Shown piece after piece: positions 48,971 to 59,559 of a stretch of DNA of 64,000 nucleotides. The DNA is from Inia geoffrensis (lineage: Eukaryota; Chordata; Mammalia; Artiodactyla; Iniidae): NCBI GenBank assembly GCA_036417435.1, contig CM070919.1:32294318-32358317 (forward strand). Direction: 5' to 3'. Position numbers and translations under genes: made by a program. Each line of letters opens with the position of its first letter. Position 1 is the stretch's first letter. The notes under the pieces are model-generated. The model had not been told where the DNA came from. It saw only the letters and a list, made by a program, of their open reading frames with translations, and ran no database searches.

Positions 48971-51480
48971 GTTAAATTATATTTTAAAACATAAAGACAA
49001 CTGATCACACAGACATATACTCTATTCTAAATCTTGTTTTGAAATCCCTTTACAAAACTGAGAAGAACGTTCAGTGTTAATCCTTAAATTTTCCTGCGTA
49101 TTAGGTTTTTAAATGTTACACACTTTTGAATGTGATATGGATCATCTCTGGTTAAGGCAATTTTCTTGTATGTTTTCATGATGCCATAAACACATGACAG
49201 TTATGGAAAACATTTCTATCATAAACTGGAAAACTGACAAGTCTGCCATTCTGGTCTTGCAATACTAGCCAATATTTTCACTCTGGGAAGCTAAAATATA
49301 CCAAGTGTTAGGTCTAGGTTGTGCAGAGTTACACTTTATTTTATTATTATTATTTTTTGTTTCTGAGGGCTTGGTCACTTGTTATTCCTTCTGTAACACA
49401 TTTTATGCACAACCCAAAAGAATCCATTAAGCACTTCCTCCTTTCTTTCTCTGTTTCACTGTTAAAATCTAAACCCAACGCTTTTACAAAATTAAAAAAT
49501 ATTTTGCCAATCTGATATGCCAGGTGTATCACATACTATGATATTTATTTTCTTTAGAGTCACAGTGAATTTTGGCCCATACCTGATTTGAACTTCTCTC
49601 TTTGCATTATTCACTGTATAGGAGAAATATGGATTGGAAAAGCAGTGTAGAATAAAGAAGATGAGAAAATGCATCCCTAAATGCATTATATGAGTTATAA
49701 AATGAGTTATAAAAAGTGATAATCATAGTTCTTAAGTAAAATCCAAATATGACTGATAACTGTATTCATTTGCCAAGCATTAAAATCTCATTAGGTAATA
49801 CTGGAATATAACCTACAGGATAAAGTCTCCATGAAAGTAGCTAATAGTTTTCTCAGAATATAACGTTGAAAACTGAACAATTAATAATATGGGGTGGCCA
49901 GTGGCCAACAGTATTCGCATTTCATAAAATCTGCACAAATTCATATTCTTCCACTTCACAGAAACAGAAAAGCCTGTTATTTTAATATTCAGTCTTTTCT
50001 TTGGGGGAATGTGTTTGGGAGTAATAGATTTCATCTTGAGCTGTCTGCTGCTGTTCTATGGCATGTATCCAAGATAAGTTTTATATTTAGATTTATTTAC
50101 TGTTCTGTCACTCTTCAATTTTCAGAGATTTTCCTTATAAGATACGTTTATTTTGTACCCAACCTTCCAGCATCTTGCATGATATTGAATATTCATATGT
50201 GTCTGCCTTTTTGTTATCCCGGAATTTTGAAATGCCAGTTTGTGGTATGTTCTTTGCATAGTGTAAGTTAAAATATTTGCCATCCTTTAAAATACCATGT
50301 TTTCCATGATTCATCTTTTATTAAAATTAAACCCACAGGCTACCATAAGCATTGTCTTATCACATCTTATTCTCGCATAAGTATTTAACAGTATAAATCA
50401 ATGTGCTATGTGTTTTTTTATGTGTCACTAGGGAAAAATAACTGGCTTTTAAATTATTTTTAGTTGTAATTATAACAATAGCTATACTTCTTCTCCTGAT
50501 GGCTTTTTTCCCTTTCCTAGGCGGTCTATTTTTATCCTGACATTTTTGTCCATCCTATGAATTTCATCATAGGAAAGAACCAGCAGTTTGTCTTAGAACA
50601 GCTCAATTTTGATCTCCAGGTGACAGGCTGCTATGTCTTTTCTTTGACGAAGCTTTTAATATGATGGGTTAAATGTCAAGGAAAAAACTCTCATCATATA
50701 TTGAACCTTGCTAGGCTCACTTTTCTTAATATTAATGACATATTGACATTTGATTTTTTTTTTTAATGCTCTTCCTTTTTTAACAGATGTAAAGACTTTT
50801 TAACAGCATGCATTTATTTAGGTAGTTTGTACCTTGGTATGAATCATGTACTGTAATGCCAGCATATTTGTAAATATGAAAGAGATCATCAAAAGTTATT
50901 CACTCATCTTTATTCATCCCCCTGAGGTCCTAGCTGTACCACTAGTTTAAAGAATAAAACTTGGAATCTCTAGATTGAAAATTCTATGATAGACTTTTAT
51001 TCATTTTAACTGTAAATATCATCTGTTATGAAAACCATGAAGGAGAGAAAAGACTAATAGAGCTGGCAGAAGAAATATCTTCTACTTTTTACATTATAGG
51101 GAAGTAAATTATAAAAAGGAGAGTCTAAAAATGATTTCTAAATGTTACTGGTTCCTTCAATAGACTGCACGCAATAATGCTTTGGAAACACAAGTATTCT
51201 TTAATATTTGTTGAGAAAATACATTATATTATTTGTTTACTCTTTACCTAAGATCAGTTATTATAGCACAAAAATTAAACTTATGAAGCCACTTACTAAG
51301 CCTGAAGGCACATTACTTTTCACAGCTTTACAGCAGATAGGACGTGAAATAAGGCACTTTAAGGGATGTGACTCATGAGTCCCACATAGCTTTAAAATGA
51401 GGAAGAAACATGAGGTTTGTAGCCTGTTATACAAATGCTACAATCACGGCTTACACTATTCTATCCTTACCACCATCTGG
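48971..51480. other. Single-copy DNA holding one exon-like segment
   Basis: No repeat family recognised over about 2.5 kb, the longest repeat-free stretch of the right half between the old L1 and copy B. See 50521-50619 for an exon-like segment. Confidence 0.4.
50521..50619 (+). other. Possible internal coding exon (99 bp)
   Basis: A pyrimidine-rich run and AG (TTTTTTCCCTTTCCTAG, ending 50520) precede 99 bp that are open only in the first frame. It encodes 33 residues containing YFYPDIFVHPMNF and QQFVLEQLNFDLQ. It is followed by CAG|GTGACA, an acceptable donor. Both phases are 0 and the other two frames have stops. I do not recognise the protein, and no second exon could be linked in this window. 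It may be one small exon in very large introns, or chance. Confidence 0.3.
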
Positions 51481-51515
51481 ACACACACACACACACACAC
51501 ACACATACACACACA
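51481..51515. repeat. (CA)n microsatellite beside L1 copy B
   Basis: About twelve AC units, one AT, then five more, ending 38 bp from the copy B insertion junction. Confidence 0.95.
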
Positions 51516-51914
51516 AGCATGAACACATTTTAAAAATCTGTTCCGCACTTTTTAAAAAAAAATCTTTATTGGAGTATAATTGCTTTACAATGGTGTGTTA
51601 GTTTCTGCTTTATAACAAAGTGAATCACTTAAACATATGTTCCCATATCTCTTCCCTCTTGAGTCTCCCTCCCTCACACCCTCCCTATCCCACCCCTCTA
51701 GGTGGTCACAAAGCACCGAGCTGATCTCCCTGTGCTATGCGGCTGCTTCCCACTAGCTATCTATTTTACGTTTGGTAGTGTATATATGTCCGCGCCACTC
51801 TCTCACTTCGTCCCAGCTTGCCCTTCCCACTCCCCGTGTCCTCAAGTCCATTCTCTAGTAGGTCTGTGTCTTTATTACTGTCTTACCCCTAGGTTCTTCA
51901 TGACATTTTTTCCC

Positions 51915-54900
51915 TTAAATTCCATGTATATGTGTTAGCATACAGTATTTGTCTTTCTCCTTCTGACTTACTTCACTCTGTATGACAGACTCTAGGTCCA
52001 TCCACCTCATTACAAATAGCTCAATTTAGTTTCTTTTTATGGCTGAGTAATATTCCATTGTATATATGTGCCACATCTTCTTTATCCATTCATCCCATGA
52101 TGGACACTTAGGTTGTTTCCATCTCCAGGCTATTGTAAATAGATCTGCAGTGAACATTTTGGTACATGACTCTTTTTGAATTTTGGTTTTCTCAGGGTAT
52201 ATGCCCAGTAGTGGGATTGCTGGGTCATATGGTAGTTCTATTTATAATTTTTTAAGGAACCTCCATTACTGTTCTCCATAGTGGCTGTATCAATTCACAT
52301 TCCCACCAGCAGTGCAAGCATGTTCCCTTTTCTCCACACCCTCTCCAGCATTTATTGTTTCTAGATTTTTTGATGATGGCCATTCTGGCTGGTGTGAGAT
52401 GATATCTCATTGTAGTTTTGATTTGCATTTGTCTAATGATTAATGATGTTGAGCATTCTTTCATGTGTTTGTTTGCAGTGTGTATATCTTCTTTGGAGAA
52501 ATGTCTATTTAGGTCTTCTGCCCATTTTTGGATTGGGTTTTTTGTTTTTTGTTATTGAGCTGCATGAGCTGCTTATAAATTTTGGAGAGTAATCCTTTGT
52601 CAGTTGCTTCATTTGCAAATATTTTCTCCCATTCTGAGGGTTGTCTTTTGGTCTTGTTTATGGTTTCCATTGCTGTGCAGAAGCTTTTAAGTTTCATTAG
52701 GTCCCATTTGTTTATTTTTGTTTTTATTTCCATTTCTCTAGGAGGTGGGTCAAAAAGGATCTTGCTGTGATTTATGTCATAGAGTGTTCTGCCTATGTTT
52801 TCCTCTAAGAGTTTGATAGTTTCTGGCCTTATATTTATGTCTTTAATCCATTTTGAGCTTATTTTTGTGTATGGTATTAGGGGGTGATCTAATCTCATAC
52901 TTTTACATGTACATGTCCAGTTTTCCCAGCAGCACTGATTGAAGAGGCTGTCCTTTCTCCACTGTACATTCCTGCCTCCTTTATCAAAGATAAGGTGAAC
53001 ATATGTGCGTGGGTTTATCTCTGGGCTTTCTATCCTGTTCCATTGATCTATATTTCTGTTTTTGTGCCAGTACCATACTGTCTTGATTACTGTAGCTTTG
53101 TAGTATAGTCTGAAGTCCGGGAGCCTGATTCTACCAGCTCTGTTTTTCTTCCTCAAGATTGTTTTGGCTCTTCGGGGTCCTTTGTGTTTCCATAAAAATT
53201 GTGAAATTTTTTGTTCTAGTTCTGTGAGAAATGCCATTGGTAGTTTGATAGGGATTGCATTGAATCTGTAGATTGCTTTGGGTAGTAGAGTCATTTTCAC
53301 AATGTTGATTCTTCCAATCCAAGAACATGGTATATCTCTCCATCTATCTGTATCGTCTTTAATTTCTTTCATCAGTGTCTTATAATTTTTTGCATACACG
53401 TCTTTTGTCTCCTTAGGTAGGTTTATTCCTAGATATTTTAATCTTTTTGTTGCAATGGTAAATGGGAGTGTTTTCTTGATTTCGCTTTCAGATTTTTCAT
53501 CATTAGTGTATAGGAATGCCACAGATTTCTGTGCATTAATTTTGTATCCTGCTACTTTACCAAATTCATTGGTTAGCCCTAGTAGCTTTCTGGTGGCATC
53601 TTTAGGATTCTCTATGTATGGTGTCATGTCATCTGCAAACAGTGACAGCTTTACTTCTTCTTTTCCGATTTGGATTATTTTATTTGCTTTTCCTCTCTGA
53701 TTTCTGTGTCTAAAACTTCCAAAGCTATGTTGAATAAGAGGGGTGAGAGTGGGCAACCATGTCTTGTTCCCGATCTTAGTGGAAATGCTTTCAGTTTTTC
53801 ACAATTGAGGACGATGTTGGCTGTGGGTTTGTCCTTTACTATGGCCTTTACTATGTTGAGGAAAGTTCCCTCTATGCCTACTTTCTGCAGGGTTTTTATC
53901 ATAAATGGATGTTGAATTTTGTCAAAAGCTTTCTCTGCATCTATTGAGATGATCATATGTTTTTTCTCCTTCAGTTTGTTAATATGGTGTATCACGTTGA
54001 TTGATTTGCATATATTGAAGAATCTTTGCATTCCTGGAATAAACCCCACTTGATCATGGTGTATGATCCTTTTGATGTGCTGTTGGATTCTGTTTGCTAG
54101 TATTTTGTTGAGGATTTTTGCATCTATGTTCATCAGTGATATTGGCCTGTAGTTTTCTTTCTTTGTGACATCCTTGTCTGGTTTTGGTATCAGGGTGATG
54201 GTGGCCTTGTAGAATGAGTTTGGGAGTGTTCCTCCCTCTGCTATATTTTGGAAGAGTTTGAGAAGGATAGGTGTTAGCTTTTCTCTAAGTGTTTGATAGA
54301 ATTCGCCTGTGAAGCCATCTGGTCCTGGGCTTTTGTTTGTTGGAAGATTTTTAATCACAGTTTCAATTTCAGTGTTTGTGATTAGTCTGTTCATATTTTC
54401 TATTTCTTCCTGATTCACTCTTGGCTGGTTGTGCTTTTCTAAGAATTTGTCCATTTCTTCCAGGTTGTCCATTTTATTGGCATAGAGTTGCTTGTAGTAA
54501 TGTCTCATGATCTTTTGTATTTCCGCAGTGGCAGTTGTTACTTCTTTTTCATTTCTAATTCAATTGATTTAAGTCTTCTCCCTTTTTTTCTTGATGAGTC
54601 TGGCTAATGGTTTATCAATTTTGTTTATCTTCTCCCAGAATCAGCTTTTAGTTTTATTGATCTTTGCTATCATTTCCTTCATTTCTTTTTCATTTATTTC
54701 TGATCTAATCTTTACGATTTCTTTCCTTCTGCTAACTTTGGGTTTTTTTGTTCTTCTTTCTCTAATTGCTTTAGGTGCAAGGTTAGGTTGTTTATTTGAG
54801 ATGTTCCCTGTTTCTTAAGGTAAGATTGTATTGCTATAAACTTCCCCCTTAGAACTGCTTTTGCTGCATTCCATAGGTTTTGGTTCATCATTTCTCCATT

Positions 54901-55733
54901 GTGATTTGTTTCTAGGTATTTTTTGATTTCCTCTTTGATTTCTTCAGTGATCACTTCATTATTAAGTAGTGTATTGTTTAGCCTCCATGTGTTTGTATTT
55001 TTTACAGATCTTTTCCTGTAATTGATATCTAGTCTCATAGCATTGTGGTCAGAAAAGATACTTGATGCAATTTCAATTTTCTTCAATTTACCAAGGCTTG
55101 ATTTGTGATCCAAGATATGATCTGTCCTGGAGAATGTTCCATGAGCATTTGAGAAAAATGTGTATTATGTTGTTTTTGGATGGAATGTCCTATAACTATC
55201 AATTAAGTCCATCTTGTTTAATGTATCATTTAAAGCTTGGTTTTCCTTATTTATTTTCCTTTTGGATGATCTGTCCATTAGTGAAAGTGGGGTGTTAAAG
55301 TCCCCTACTATGAATGTGTTACTGTCGATTTCCCCTATTATGGTTGTTAGTATTTGCCTTATGTATTGAGGTCCTCCTATGTTTGGTGCATAAATATTTA
55401 CAATTGATATAACTTCTTCTTCGATCGATCCCTTGATCATTATGTAGTGTCCTTCTTTGTCTCTTGTAATAGTCTGTATTTTAAAGTCTATTTTGTCTGA
55501 TATGAGAATTGCTACTCCAGCTTTCTTTTGGTTTCCATTTGCATGGAATATTTTTTTCCATCCCCTTACTTTCAGTCTGTATGTGTCTCTAGGTCTGAAG
55601 TGGGTCTCTTGTAGAGACCAGTATATATATGGGTCTTTTTTTTGTATCCATTCAGCCAATCTGTGTCTTTGGTGGGAGCATTTACTCCATTTACATTTAA
55701 GGTAGTTATTGATATGTATGTTCCTATTCCCAT
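51915..55733 (-). pseudogene. L1 copy B ORF2 (endonuclease / reverse transcriptase), partly intact
   Basis: The start ATG is at 55733-55731 (MGIGTYISI). A one-base loss near 55673 shifts the frame, after which the endonuclease continues at 55165-55659 with QETHF and GDFNTPLS. Further pieces: 54712-55113; 53675-54508, a 277-codon RT piece with KSPGPDGF and intact SIDAEKAFD (Asp codon 53939-53941); 52509-53756, a 415-codon piece with LFADD and the thumb; and 52252-52464 with the Cys-rich motif [18 protein letters not shown] (52297-52350). Breaks include two stops at about 54550-54570 where CAA and AGA codons became TAA and TGA, a frameshift near 53690 and another near 52490. Natural stop at 51917-51915. 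Confidence 0.93.
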
Positions 55734-55792
55734 TTTTTAAAATTGTTTTGGGTTCGTTATTGTAGGTCTTTTCCTTCTCTTGTGTTTCTTGC

Positions 55793-56685
55793 CTAGAGAA
55801 GTTCCTTTAGCATTTGTTGTAAAGCTGGTTTGGTGGTGCTGAACTCTTTCAGCTTTTGCTTGTCTGTAAAGGTTTTAATTTCTCCATCAAATCTGAATGA
55901 GATCTTTGCTGGGTAGAGTAATCTTGGTTGCAGGTTTTTCTCCATCATCACTTTAAATATGTCCTGCCAGTCCCTTGTGGCTTGCAGAGTTTCTGATGAA
56001 AGATCAGCTGTTAATGTTATGGGGATTCCATTGTGTGTTATTTGTTGTTTTTCCCTTGATGCTTTTAATATGTTTTCTTTGTATATAATTTGTGACAGTT
56101 TGATTAATATGTGTCTTGGTGTATTTCTCCTTGGATTTATCCGTATGGGACTCTCTGTGCTTCCTGGACTTGATTAAGTATTTCCTTTCTCATATTAGGG
56201 AGGTTTTCAACTATATTCTCTTCAAATATTTTCTCAGTCCCTTTCTTTTTCTCTTCTTCTTCTGGGACCCCTGTAATTCGAATGTTGGTGCATTTAATTT
56301 TGTCCCAGAAGTCTCTGAGACTGACCTCAGTTCTTTTCATTCTTTTTTCTTTATTCTGCTCTGCAGTAGTTATTTCCACTATTTTATCTTCCAGGTCACT
56401 TATCTGTTCTTCTGCCTCAGTTATTGTGCTATTGATCACATCTAGAGTATTTTTAATTTCATTTATTGTGTTGTTCATCGTCGCTTGTTTCATCTTTAGT
56501 TCTTCCAGGTCCTTGTTAAATGTTTCTTACATTTTGTCTATTCTGTTTCCAAGATTTTGGATCGTATTTACTATCATTATTCTGAATTCTTTTTCAGGTA
56601 GACTGCCTATTTCCTCTTCATTTGTTAGGTCTGGTGGGTTTTTATCTTGCTCCTTCATCTGCTGTGTGTTTTTCTGTCTTCTTAT
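55793..56685 (-). pseudogene. L1 copy B ORF1 (RNA-binding protein), broken
   Basis: The expected start codon at 56685-56683 is ATA instead of ATG, followed by the right sequence (AGAAGACAGAAAAACACA). A stop lies at about 56527 (KM*ETF). The best piece is 56137-56493, with a coiled coil and PEEEEKKKGTEKIFEEN. The natural stop TAG is at 55795-55793 (ends LQQMLKELL). Confidence 0.88.
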
Positions 56686-57198
56686 TTTGCTTATTTTACT
56701 GTGTTTGGGGTCTCCTTTTTGCAGGCTGCAGGTTCGTAGTTCCTGTTGTTTTTGGTGTCTGTCCCCAGTGGCTAAAGTTGGTTCAGTGGGTTTTATAGGC
56801 TTCCTCGTGGAGGGGACTAGTGCCTGTGTTCTGGTGGATGAGGCTGGATCTTGTCTTTCTGGTGGGCAGGTCCATGTCTGATGGTGTGTTTTGGGGTGTC
56901 TGTGGACTTATTATGATTTTAGGTAGCCTCTCTGCTAATGGGTGGGCTTGTGTTCCTATCTTGCTAGTTGTTTGACATAGGGTGTCCAGCACTGTAGCTT
57001 GCTGGTTGTTGAGTGAAGCTGGGTGCTGGTGTTGAGATGGAGATCTCTGGGAGATTTTTGCCATTTGATATTATGTGGAGCTGGGAGGTCTCTGTGGACC
57101 AGTGTCCTGAAGTTGTCTCTCCCACCTCAGAGGTACAGCACTGACTCCTGGCTGCAGCACCAAGCGCCTTTCATCCACACGGCTCAGAATAAAAGGGA

Positions 57199-57320
57199 GA
57201 AAAAGAAGAAAGAAAGAAAGAAAGAGAGAGAGAGGAAGGAAGGAAGGAAGGACGAAGGGAGGAAGGGAGGGAGGAAGGAAGGAAGGAGAGAAGGAAGGAA
57301 AGAATGAAAGAAAGAAGATA
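57199..57320. repeat. (GAAA)n/(GGAA)n purine microsatellite
   Basis: About 120 bp of nearly pure purine on the plus strand: AAAG units, then GA, then GGAA and GGGA units, then GAAA again. Confidence 0.95.
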
Positions 57321-57823
57321 AAATAAAGTAAGAAAATAAAATAAAGTTATTAAAATAAAAAATAATTATTAAGAAAAAAAGTTTTTTAAAAAAGAAAAAA
57401 AAAAGCACACACAAAAATCCAGATGGATAGAACCCTAGGAAAAATGGTGGAAGCAAAGCTATACAGACAAAAATCTCACACAGAAGCATACACATACACA
57501 CTCACAAAAAGAGGAAAAGGGGAAAAAATATAAATCTTGCTCTCCAAGTCCACCTCCTCAATTTGGGATGATTCGTTGTCTATTCAGGTATTCCACTGAT
57601 GCAGGTACATCGAGTTGATTGTGGAGCTTTAATCCGCTGCTCCTGAGGCGGCTGGGAGGCATTTCCCTTTCGCTTCTTTGTTCGCACATCTCCCGGGGTT
57701 CAGCTTTGGATTTGGCCCTGCCTTTGTGTGTAGGTCGCTGGAGGGCGTCTGTTCTTTGCTCAGACAGGACGGGGTTAAAGGAGCCGCTGATTCGGGGGCT
57801 CTGGCTCACTCAGGTCGGGTGGA

Positions 57824-57908
57824 GGGAGGGGCGCGGAGTGCGGGGGGGGGGGGGTAGGGAGGGGCGCGGAGTGGGGGGGGTAGGGAGGGGCACGGCGTGA
57901 GGGGCGGG
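57824..57908. repeat. G-rich tandem array in L1 B 5' UTR
   Basis: Three units of the type GGGAGGGGCGCGGAGTG followed by a G run and TA: 57824-57856, 57857-57882 and 57883 to about 57908. The first holds a run of 13 G. Copy A has no such array at the matching place (about 27310-27350). Confidence 0.9.
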
Positions 57909-58889
57909 GCTGCGGCGGCAGAGGCCGGCGTGGCGTTGCACCAGACTGAGGCGCGTCGTGTGTTCTCCCGGGTAAGTTGTCCCTGGATCCCTGCACCCTG
58001 GCAGTGGCGGGCTGCACAGGATGCCTGGAGGAGGGGTGTGGACAATGACCTGTGCTCGCACACAGGCTTCTTGGTGGCGGCAGCAGCGGCCTTAGCGTCT
58101 CATGCCCGTCTCTGGGGTCCGCGCTGATGGCCGCGGCTCGTGCCCGTCTCTGGAGCTCATCTAGGCGGGGCTCTGAACCCCCTCTCCTCGTGCACCAGGA
58201 AACAAAGAGGGAAGAAAAAGTCTGTTGCCTCTTCCGCAGGTGCAGACTTTTCCCCGGACTCCCTCCCGGCCAGCCGTGGCGCACTAACCCTCTGCAGGCT
58301 GTGTTCACGCCGCCAGCCCCAGTCCTCTCCCAGCGCTCCGACCGAAGCCCGAGCCTCCGCTCCCAGCCCCGCCCGCCCCGGTGGGGGCGCAGACAAGCCT
58401 CTCGGGCTGGTGAGCGCTGGTCGGCCCCGATCCTCTGTGTGGGAATCTCCCCGCTTTGCCCTCCGCACCCCTGTTGCTGTGCTCTCCTCCGCGGCTCTGA
58501 AGCTTCCCCCTCCGCCACCCGCAGTCTCCGCCCGCGAAGGGGCTTCTAGTGTGTGGACACCTTTCCTCCTTCACGGCTCCCTCCCACTGGTGCAGGTCCG
58601 TCCCTAACCTTTTGTCTCTGTTTTTTCTTTTTTTCTTTTGCCCTACCAAGGTACGTGGGGGTTTCTTGCCTTTTGGGAGGTCTGAGGTCTTCTGCCAGCG
58701 TTCAGTAGGTGTTCTGTAGGAGTTGTTCCGCGTGTAGATGTATTTCTGGTGTATCTGTGGGGAGGAAGGTGATCTCTGCGTCTTACTCTTCCGCCATCTT
58801 CCCCTCATCTCTGTTCTGCACTTTTGTCACCGATACCCACTAGCCATATAAAGATATTTAGGCTTAAGTTTAATTTGATTTAATTTTAA

Positions 58890-59060
58890 TAAAATAAAAA
58901 TTTCACTCCCTCATTTGCACTGTTCTCATTTTCAAGTGCTGCAAAGCTGATTGTGGCTGTTGACAAACATGTGGAACAGCATAGGTCGGAAACCTTCTCA
59001 TCATTGCAGAAAGTTATCTTGGGAACTGCTGCTAATCGATTTCCCAGTGTGGAAGGAGGT
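58890..59060 (+). mobile_element. Possible DNA transposon relic
   Basis: TTTTCAAGTGCTGCAAAGCT and TCATCATTGCAGAAAGTTAT match parts of a common mammalian hAT-type MITE in order. Termini are not clear, so the family stays open. Confidence 0.4.
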
Positions 59061-59341
59061 GTCTTGAATACCTTTGATTCTTTCATGATGTTGTTGTATT
59101 GTGCATTCAGTACTTTAGTATCTAGTCATACATTTCTGTCCACTAGCATCGAGCAGTGATGTGCAAGCCTTTCACAAACTTCAAATTTAAAAACATCCTC
59201 ACCACTGTTTGCTCTCAAGTTTTAAGTTCTTAACAATGTACCCAGGAAATAACTGGGCAGCTTGCTTACCAACTCCACTATATAGCAAAGGAAATACATT
59301 TTCTTAGGGGAAATGAACAGCAAGCATTCATGTTTGGTTAC

Positions 59342-59551
59342 TTTTTTTTTTTTTTTTTTGCGGTACGTGGGCCTCTCACTGTTGTGGCCTCTCCCGTTGC
59401 GGAGCACAGGCTCCAGACGCACAGGCCCAGCAGCCATGGCTCATGGGCCCAGCCGCTCTGTGGCATGTGGGATCTTCCCGGACCGGGGCATGAACCCGTG
59501 TCCCCTGCATCGGCAGGCGGACTCTTAACTACTGCACCACCAGGGAAGCCC
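59342..59551 (-). mobile_element. CHR-type SINE, antisense
   Basis: Full body with T run of about 19. Flanks TGGTTAC and TGGTCAC suggest a partly worn TSD. Confidence 0.94.
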
Positions 59552-59559
59552 TGGTCACT

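Larger units (their letters stand above)
51553..58809 (-). mobile_element. Near full-length LINE-1 copy B, antisense
   Basis: Runs from the 5' end at about 58809 (minus strand GGGGAAGATGGCGGAAGAGT) to an A-rich 3' end at 51553, about 7.26 kb. TSD TCTGTTCCGCACTTTT / TCTGTTCTGCACTTTT (51537-51552 and 58810-58825) matches at 15 of 16 bases. Same family and orientation as copy A. ORF2 is better kept than in A, but both ORFs are broken. Confidence 0.95.
56686..58809 (-). promoter_or_regulatory. 5' UTR / internal promoter region of L1 copy B
   Basis: CpG-rich over about 57600-58809 and A/T- and purine-rich over 57180-57540. It is somewhat longer than in copy A, partly owing to a G-rich tandem array (57824-57908) and a GAAA/GGAA tract (57199-57320) that A lacks. 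Long open frames here (up to 247 codons) come from GC-richness. Confidence 0.75.

Noticed and set aside
57184..57501. A 105-codon Phe/Leu/Ser-rich minus-strand frame
   Set aside because: It is translation of the (GAAA/GGAA) purine tract and adjacent A runs; pure low complexity.
57775..58518. A 247-codon minus-strand frame, and frames of 95-167 codons in both L1 5' UTRs
   Set aside because: They lie in the GC-rich L1 5' UTR, where stop codons are rare. Composition is Arg/Pro/Gly-rich and there is no domain.
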